The notes beneath the pieces are model-generated. The model was not told where the DNA came from. It ran no database searches and worked only from the letters and a program-made list of their open reading frames with translations. Position numbers and translations under genes: made by a program. From positions 38,501 to 102,500 of the forward strand of contig NZ_CP101833.1 in the NCBI RefSeq assembly GCF_024498355.1: a stretch of 64,000 bases of DNA, read 5' to 3'. Every line of letters begins with the position of its first letter. The first letter of the stretch is position 1. Below are positions 51,425 through 64,000 of the stretch, piece after piece. This DNA comes from Bacillus pumilus. Its GTDB lineage: Bacteria > Bacillota > Bacilli > Bacillales > Bacillaceae.

Positions 51425-51924
51425 CCAATACAGCATATATCGCTTTAGGTTCAAACATAGGTAAAAAGGAAACCTATTTAAAAGAAGCAGTCAAAAAACT
51501 GCACGAACACCCAGATGTTCAAGTGGAGTCAATCTCATCTATATATGAAACAACACCCATAGGCTACGAGGACCAAGATGACTTTTTGAATATGGCCGTG
51601 AAGATTTCCACCTCGCTCCGTCCAGAGGAACTGCTGGCCCTTACTCAGAAAATCGAACAAGAGTTAGGCAGAACAAGGGAAGTGAGATGGGGCCCGCGAA
51701 CGGCTGACCTTGACATTTTACTTTATAATCGTGAAAATATTGAAACAGAACAACTTATAGTGCCGCATCCTAGAATGTATGAACGTTTATTCGTTCTTGT
51801 TCCGATGAGTGAGATTTGCCCAGAAATCGGCGAAGTACAAATAAATGCCGTAACAGACCAAGAAGGTGTTAGCATATGGAAAAAGACATGTGGGGTAGAA
51901 GAATTCGTGCATACCGAAAGCTAA
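51421..51924 (+). CDS. folK: 2-amino-4-hydroxy-6-hydroxymethyldihydropteridine pyrophosphokinase
   Basis: 167 residues, as in B. subtilis. Pyrophosphorylates hydroxymethyl-dihydropterin for FolP. Seen: YIALGSNIGKKETYL near 5-19, SSIYETTPIGYEDQDDFLNM near 39-58, and RWGPRTADLDILLY near 88-101 with the magnesium-binding DLD. The ATG overlaps the folB stop by four bases. Its 3' end overlaps yazB by 49 bp. Confidence 0.95.
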   Translation: MTNTAYIALGSNIGKKETYLKEAVKKLHEHPDVQVESISSIYETTPIGYEDQDDFLNMAVKISTSLRPEELLALTQKIEQELGRTREVRWGPRTADLDILLYNRENIETEQLIVPHPRMYERLFVLVPMSEICPEIGEVQINAVTDQEGVSIWKKTCGVEEFVHTES

Positions 51925-52109
51925 AAGGGTATACTCAGGAAGGGTTCGCCAAAAGACTGGGCATCTCTGTCTCTGTCTTAGGAGAAATTGAGCGGGGCAA
52001 TCGATTACCAACAAACCAAATGGTTGGTCAAATAGCAGATGCTTTAAATATAACGGTGGAAGAACTTTCACCAATACTCGAGGAAGAAAGGAGGGGGAAA
52101 GATGTTTAA
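51876..52109 (+). CDS. yazB: XRE-type helix-turn-helix protein YazB
   Basis: 77 residues, essentially one Xre/Cro-type HTH domain: RIRAYRKLKGYTQEGFAKRLGISVSVLGEIERG near 9-41, then ALNITVEELS. A DNA-binding regulator by family; target unknown. ATG 51876 is 7 bases from AAGGTG; ATG 51888 is an alternative that starts nearer the homologous MWGRRIRA. It is embedded in the folate operon, overlapping folK by 49 bp and dusB by 8 bp, so a role in operon control is possible but unproven. Confidence 0.88.
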   Translation: MEKDMWGRRIRAYRKLKGYTQEGFAKRLGISVSVLGEIERGNRLPTNQMVGQIADALNITVEELSPILEEERRGKDV

Positions 52110-53103
52110 AATCGGAGATATCGAGATTAAAAACAAAGTGGTGCTCGCACCAATGGCTGGTGTATGTAACTCTGCCTTCAGACTCACAGTTAAGGAGTTT
52201 GGAGCGGGCTTAGTCTGCGCTGAAATGGTCAGTGACAAAGCGATCCTGATCAACAATGCAAGAACAATGGGTATGCTATACATTGATGAACGGGAAAAGC
52301 CTTTGAGCCTTCAGATATTTGGAGGAGAAAAGGACACACTCGTAGAAGCGGCAAAGTTTGTAGATCAGCATACAACGGCGGACATTATTGATATCAACAT
52401 GGGCTGTCCTGTACCGAAGATTACGAAATGTGATGCAGGAGCGAAATGGCTGCTTGATCCAAACAAGATTTATGAAATGGTCTCTGCTGTCGTAGAAGCT
52501 GTAGATAAACCTGTTACGGTGAAAATGAGAATGGGCTGGGACGAAGACCATATCTTCGCTATCGACAATGCCCGTGCTGTTGAACGAGCAGGCGGAAAAG
52601 CGGTTGCGCTTCACGGACGGACCCGCGTGCAGATGTACGAAGGAACAGCGAATTGGGATATCATGAAAGAGGTAAAACAATCTGTTTCCATCCCTGTCAT
52701 CGGGAATGGTGATGTCAAAACCCCTCAAGATGCAAAACGAATGCTTGATGAAACCGGTGTGGATGCTGTGATGATCGGAAGAGCCGCACTAGGAAACCCG
52801 TGGATGATTTATCGTACGGTTCATTATTTAGAAACGGGAGAATTGAAAGAAGAACCAAACGTGCGTGAAAAAATGTCTGTGTGCAAACTTCACTTAGACA
52901 GACTCATTGACCTGAAAGGCGAACACGTGGCTGTCAGAGAAATGAGAAAGCATGCAGCGTGGTACTTAAAAGGTGTCCGAGGCAACGCAGACGTTAGAAA
53001 TCAAATCAATCAAAGTGAAACGAGAGCGGAGCTTGTACAAGTTCTTGATGACTTTACGATCGAAGCCGAGGCAAAAGAGCTTCAAAGAATAAAAGTAGGA
53101 TAA
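52102..53103 (+). CDS. dusB: tRNA-dihydrouridine synthase (DusB type)
   Basis: 333 residues, same as B. subtilis YacF. Flavin enzyme reducing uridines in the D-loop of tRNA. TIM barrel: VVLAPMAGVCNSAFR near 14-28, INMGCPVPKITK near 97-108 with the catalytic cysteine, VTVKMRMGWD near 139-148, ALHGRTR near 170, VIGNGDV near 196 and MIGRAALGNPW near 222. ATG 52102 behind GGAGGGGG, overlapping yazB by 8 bp. Confidence 0.95.
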   Translation: MFKIGDIEIKNKVVLAPMAGVCNSAFRLTVKEFGAGLVCAEMVSDKAILINNARTMGMLYIDEREKPLSLQIFGGEKDTLVEAAKFVDQHTTADIIDINMGCPVPKITKCDAGAKWLLDPNKIYEMVSAVVEAVDKPVTVKMRMGWDEDHIFAIDNARAVERAGGKAVALHGRTRVQMYEGTANWDIMKEVKQSVSIPVIGNGDVKTPQDAKRMLDETGVDAVMIGRAALGNPWMIYRTVHYLETGELKEEPNVREKMSVCKLHLDRLIDLKGEHVAVREMRKHAAWYLKGVRGNADVRNQINQSETRAELVQVLDDFTIEAEAKELQRIKVG

Positions 53104-53126
53104 GACTATCTTTCTTTTTGTAGCTC

Positions 53127-53155
53127 ACTGCTAGTGCATGTACTGGCAGTTTTTC
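53127..53155 (+). terminator. Terminator between dusB and lysS
   Basis: ACTGCTAGT pairs with ACTGGCAGT (one mismatch), followed by TTTTTC. It may be partly read through, as lysS is in the same operon in B. subtilis. Confidence 0.65.
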
Positions 53156-53193
53156 TGCTTTTCTCTGCAAAATACATTATTGGAGTGATATAA

Positions 53194-54693
<1,500 letters not shown>

Positions 54694-54702
54694 TACATCA
54701 AT

Positions 54703-54735
54703 AAAAGCGCCATTTTATCTGTGGCGCTTTTTATT
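54703..54735 (+). terminator. Terminator after lysS
   Basis: AAAAGCGCCA pairs with TGGCGCTTTT, followed by a T-rich stretch. Confidence 0.9.
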
Positions 54736-54768
54736 TTTCATAAAATGAAACTTTTTTTGAAAAAACTA

Positions 54769-54797
54769 TTGCAAGGAAAGAATCAAGGTGGTATATT
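54769..54797 (+). promoter_or_regulatory. rRNA promoter P1
   Basis: TTGCAA (54769-54774), 17 bp, TATATT (54792-54797). Confidence 0.65.
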
Positions 54798-54853
54798 ATT
54801 ATTCGTTGCCGCAAAACAGCAGCGAGGTTAAAAGAAGAAATCGAAAAAAGTTC

Positions 54854-54883
54854 TTGACTTTAACCGATACGAAATGTTAAGAT
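54854..54883 (+). promoter_or_regulatory. rRNA promoter P2
   Basis: TTGACT (54854-54859), 18 bp, TAAGAT (54878-54883). Tandem P1/P2 promoters about 85 bp apart are usual for Bacillus rrn operons. Confidence 0.6.
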
Positions 54884-54913
54884 ATTAAAGTCGCTTACGA
54901 GCGATAACGAAAA

Positions 54914-54928
54914 TGATCTTTGAAAACT
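54914..54928 (+). promoter_or_regulatory. boxA antitermination site in the first rrn leader
   Basis: TGATCTTTGAAAACT resembles Bacillus boxA; the same motif recurs in the second leader (61411-61425) and, as TGTTCTTTGAAAACT, in the 16S-23S spacer. Confidence 0.65.
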
Positions 54929-55033
54929 AAACAAGACAAAACGTACCTGTTAATTCGAGTTTTTATAAAAAAATCCTATGATACATCATAGGTAGTCAGT
55001 CAAACTGACGAAAAACGAAACTTCGGTTTTGTT

Positions 55034-56594
<1,561 letters not shown>

Positions 56595-56671
56595 ATGGAG
56601 CAGCGTGCGTTTTGGTCTTGTTTAGTTTTGAAGGATCATACCTTCAATACATGTCTCTAGCGAGACAGGAT

Positions 56672-56687
56672 TGTTCTTTGAAAACTA
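56672..56687 (+). promoter_or_regulatory. boxA in the 16S-23S spacer, copy 1
   Basis: TGTTCTTTGAAAACTA, antitermination-type sequence between 16S and 23S. The spacer has no tRNA genes. Confidence 0.55.
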
Positions 56688-56766
56688 GATAACAATAAGT
56701 AATACATTCACATTGAATGCAATGCAAAGTTCATCACACATAGTGATTCTTTCTAAAGTAAGAAAT

Positions 56767-59695
<2,929 letters not shown>

Positions 59696-59758
59696 TATAT
59701 TCTAATGTGAAGCATGAACGTTGTTATCTAGTTTTGAGAGAACATTCTCTCCATCAGG

Positions 59759-59874
<116 letters not shown>

Positions 59875-59881
59875 TTTTCTA

Positions 59882-59914
59882 AGGATCAGTTCCAGACGGA
59901 ACTGGTCTTTTTTG
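59882..59914 (+). terminator. Terminator of the first rRNA operon
   Basis: GATCAGTTCC pairs with GGAACTGGTC (59884-59907), followed by six T residues. Confidence 0.9.
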
Positions 59915-59971
59915 TGTTTTTGAGAGGTTTGCTTCTATATCAACATCAAAAACATAGAAAATGTCTAACAA

Positions 59972-60066
59972 GCCCTCGTTTTAGCAGCCGCGGTATAGAG
60001 ACGTAATTGGCCACTCAGGCTCAAAGGGAACGGGCCCATCTATTGCTGAAGACTGAATTCGAGGGG
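59972..60066. ncRNA. Candidate structured RNA between 5S rRNA and the tRNA cluster
   Basis: A GC-rich island in an otherwise very A/T-rich 690-bp spacer. Nested pairings: CCCTCG (59973-59978) with CGAGGG (60060-60065); TTTAGCA (59980-59986) with TGCTGAA (60044-60050); ATAGA (59995-59999) with TCTAT (60039-60043); and GGCC (60009-60012) with GGCC (60033-60036). The second and third helices are contiguous on the 3' side around an 8-nt bulge GCCGCGGT. Strand unknown; possibly related to the Bacillaceae-1 RNA family found near rRNA operons, but I could not see its RUCCU loops. Confidence 0.4.
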
Positions 60067-60492
60067 ACGCAGGATGAATCAATACACTTGTTTCTCTGAG
60101 TAAAACTTTAATAATGATGCCAAGGCTGTTCAGCATTTGAAGTAGCAAAAATAAGGCGAAGCGATCTTTTGAAAAACAGTGAAAATCATCACCATTTATA
60201 TACGTTTTTAAACGAAAATGATTTCTTGAAAAAATAAAATAATAAAAGAAATTTATCTCTAGATGATTTGTGTGTGAGGATATACTGAATAAAATGAGCA
60301 TATTAAAGCGTTGGAAATGATGTTTTTAACAGTGATAAAGCTTCATTAGAGTTCTTTTTAACAAAAAAACATAAAAAAATGAAAAAAAGACTTTTAAAAT
60401 GACGAAGCAAGTGGTAAACTTCTTTAGGTGCCTTAACGAAAAGGTGAAAAAAACAGCTTTAAAATAAATTCAAAAATTATTTTAAAAAAGTC
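60067..60492. other. A/T-rich spacer with no recognised gene
   Basis: About 425 bp of A/T-rich DNA before the tRNA promoter. Short frames exist but none has a ribosome site or recognisable product. Confidence 0.7.
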
Positions 60493-60522
60493 TTTACAAA
60501 CAATATCTTATCGTTATATAAT
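60493..60522 (+). promoter_or_regulatory. Promoter of the nine-tRNA cluster
   Basis: TTTACA (60493-60498), 18 bp, TATAAT (60517-60522), about 40 bp before tRNA-Val. It may also drive the second rRNA operon. Confidence 0.6.
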
Positions 60523-60563
60523 ACTATTTGTCAGATCGAGAGTCATTCGAAAAGACACAATAT

Positions 60564-60639
60564 GGAGGATTAGCTCAGCTGGGAGAGCATCTGCCTTACA
60601 AGCAGAGGGTCGGCGGTTCGAGCCCGTCATCCTCCACCA
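60564..60639 (+). tRNA. trnJ-Val: tRNA-Val (TAC)
   Basis: Complete cloverleaf; anticodon TAC at 60597-60599; CCA encoded. First of nine tRNAs in the same order as the trnJ cluster of B. subtilis. Confidence 0.95.
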
Positions 60640-60672
60640 TATTTATTCTTACATAATGTTAGGATAGATAAA

Positions 60673-60748
<76 letters not shown>

Positions 60749-60785
60749 CTTTCATATGGTAAGATAGACAAGTCGCTTTTAAAGC

Positions 60786-60861
60786 GAGCCATTAGCTCAG
60801 TTGGTAGAGCATCTGACTTTTAATCAGAGGGTCGAAGGTTCGAGTCCTTCATGGCTCACCA
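60786..60861 (+). tRNA. trnJ-Lys: tRNA-Lys (TTT)
   Basis: Anticodon stem-loop TCTGA-CTTTTAA-TCAGA; anticodon TTT at 60819-60821; CCA encoded. Confidence 0.95.
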
Positions 60862-60868
60862 TTTTCAT

Positions 60869-60951
60869 GCGGGTGTGGCGGAATTGGCAGACGCGCTAGA
60901 CTTAGGATCTAGTGTCTTTATGACGTGGGGGTTCAAGTCCCTTCACCCGCA
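60869..60951 (+). tRNA. trnJ-Leu1: tRNA-Leu (TAG)
   Basis: Long variable arm, as in class II tRNAs; anticodon TAG at 60903-60905; acceptor GCGGGTG pairs with CACCCGC. CCA not encoded. Confidence 0.95.
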
Positions 60952-60981
60952 TAGCCAAACAAAATAAAGAAATCCTGTAAT

Positions 60982-61053
60982 GCGGAAGTAGTTCAGTGGT
61001 AGAACACCACCTTGCCAAGGTGGGGGTCGCGGGTTCGAATCCCGTCTTCCGCT
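60982..61053 (+). tRNA. trnJ-Gly: tRNA-Gly (GCC)
   Basis: Anticodon stem-loop CCACC-TTGCCAA-GGTGG; anticodon GCC at 61014-61016. CCA not encoded. Confidence 0.95.
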
Positions 61054-61065
61054 TATACCATCCAC

Positions 61066-61151
61066 GCCGGGGTGGTGGAATTGGCAGACACACAGGACTT
61101 AAAATCCTGCGGTAGGTGACTACCGTGCCGGTTCAAGTCCGGCCCTCGGCA
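61066..61151 (+). tRNA. trnJ-Leu2: tRNA-Leu (TAA)
   Basis: Class II tRNA with long variable arm; anticodon loop CTTAAAA (TAA) between CAGGA and TCCTG. CCA not encoded. Confidence 0.95.
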
Positions 61152-61162
61152 TTATACAATAA

Positions 61163-61239
61163 GCGCCCGTAGCTCAATTGGATAGAGCGTTTGACTACGG
61201 ATCAAAAGGTTAGGGGTTCGACTCCTCTCGGGCGCGCCA
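61163..61239 (+). tRNA. trnJ-Arg: tRNA-Arg (ACG)
   Basis: Anticodon stem-loop TTTGA-CTACGGA-TCAAA; ACG, A34 expected to be inosine; CCA encoded. Confidence 0.95.
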
Positions 61240-61246
61240 TTAAGAT

Positions 61247-61323
61247 CGGGAAGTAGCTCAGCTTGGTAGAGCACTTGGTTTGGGACCAAGGGGTCGCAGG
61301 TTCGAATCCTGTCTTCCCGACCA
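61247..61323 (+). tRNA. trnJ-Pro: tRNA-Pro (TGG)
   Basis: Anticodon stem-loop CTTGG-TTTGGGA-CCAAG; CCA encoded. Confidence 0.95.
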
Positions 61324-61331
61324 TCTTTTAT

Positions 61332-61407
61332 GGGGCCTTAGCTCAGCTGGGAGAGCGCCTGCCTTGCACGCAGGAGGTCAGCGGTTCGATCCCGCTAGGC
61401 TCCACCA
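61332..61407 (+). tRNA. trnJ-Ala: tRNA-Ala (TGC)
   Basis: Anticodon stem-loop CCTGC-CTTGCAC-GCAGG; CCA encoded. The rrn repeat starts 4 bp after its end. Confidence 0.95.
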
Positions 61408-61410
61408 TTA

Positions 61411-61425
61411 TGATCTTTGAAAACT
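61411..61425 (+). promoter_or_regulatory. boxA in the second rrn leader
   Basis: TGATCTTTGAAAACT, identical to the boxA at 54914, here immediately after tRNA-Ala with no rrn promoter in between. Confidence 0.65.
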
Positions 61426-61530
61426 AAACAAGACAAAACGCACCTGTTAATTCGAGTATTTATAAAAAAATCCTATGATACATCATAGGTAGTCAGTCAA
61501 ACTGACGGAAAACGAAACTTCGGTTTTGTT

Positions 61531-63091
<1,561 letters not shown>

Positions 63092-63168
63092 ATGGAGCAG
63101 CGTGCGTTTTGGTCTTGTTTAGTTTTGAAGGATCATACCTTCAAAACATGTCTCTAGCGAGACAGGAT

Positions 63169-63184
63169 TGTTCTTTGAAAACTA
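63169..63184 (+). promoter_or_regulatory. boxA in the 16S-23S spacer, copy 2
   Basis: Same boxA-like TGTTCTTTGAAAACTA as in copy 1. Confidence 0.55.
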
Positions 63185-63263
63185 GATAACAATAAGTAAT
63201 ACATTCACATTGAATGCAATGCAAAGTTCATCACACATAGTGATTCTTTCTAAAGTAAGAAAT

Positions 63264-64000
<737 letters not shown>

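Noticed and set aside
59983..59995. 13-nt identity (AGCAGCCGCGGTA) to the 16S 530 loop
   Set aside because: Similarity stops at once on both sides, and the stretch is accounted for by the local helices; too short to claim an rRNA fragment.
60011..60034. Resemblance of CTCAGGCTCAAAGGG to part of a glycine riboswitch
   Set aside because: The remaining conserved glycine aptamer elements are absent, and no glycine-related gene follows.
59981..60301. Leftward open frame of 106 codons in the 5S-tRNA spacer
   Set aside because: No ribosome site, odd composition, and its last third is only the translation of the GC-rich structured island. Treated as RNA candidate instead.

Overview
The window is a chromosomal segment of a Bacillus of the B. 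pumilus / safensis / altitudinis type. Gene order from xpaC to lysS follows the origin-proximal region of B. subtilis almost gene for gene, and many proteins have the same length as their B. subtilis counterparts (SpoIIE 827 aa, Mfd 1177 aa, LysS 499 aa). Protein divergence and the 16S variable region fit the pumilus group rather than B. subtilis itself. Nearly all genes read rightward with replication; abrB is the only clear leftward gene. I saw no prophage, transposase gene or CRISPR array.

Layout. 1-8.7 kb: xpaC (cut by the window edge), yaaN, yaaO, then a dense run of replication, RNA modification and signalling genes (tmk, darA, yaaR, holB, ricT, yabA, trmN6, yazA, rsmI). 8.7-9.6 kb: the leftward transition-state regulator abrB with Spo0A-type sites, and the metS leader. 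9.6-16.7 kb: metS, yabD, yabE, rnmV, ksgA, yabG. 16.7-24.6 kb: veg, sspF, ispE, purR, ridA, spoVG, glmU, prs, ctc, pth, fin. 24.7-34.3 kb: mfd, spoVT, yabM, yabN, rqcP, yabP, yabQ, divIC, yabR. 34.5-43.2 kb: tRNA-Met and tRNA-Glu, spoIIE, yabS, yabT, tilS, hprT, ftsH. 43.6-47.2 kb: coaX, hslO, yacD, cysK. 47.3-54.7 kb: the folate/p-aminobenzoate operon pabB-pabA-pabC-folP-folB-folK-yazB-dusB, then lysS. 55.0-64.0 kb: a complete 16S-23S-5S operon, a nine-tRNA cluster (Val, Thr, Lys, Leu, Gly, Leu, Arg, Pro, Ala) and a second 16S-23S operon cut by the window end.

How it fits together. The segment mixes housekeeping (tRNA charging and modification, ribosome maturation, purine salvage and PRPP supply, peptidoglycan precursor, folate, cysteine) with the sporulation programme. 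Recognisable promoters for sigma-A, -B, -F, -E, -G, -K, -H and an ECF sigma can be read directly upstream of the expected genes.

Most notable: two small insertions of 170 and 174 bp, one after ksgA and one after ftsH. Each is flanked by a 20-21 bp direct repeat that is palindromic and contains the gene's stop codon. Each begins with CAG and ends with CTG, carries TGT-GA-AAA-like termini, and brings a terminator-like hairpin at its left end. They look like members of one non-autonomous, terminator-carrying mobile element type. Other points: a probable AUC start codon for folB (and possibly yabE), a structured-RNA candidate between 5S rRNA and the tRNA cluster, an extra Spo0A-type promoter pattern upstream of abrB, and a metS leader that looks like a decayed T-box.
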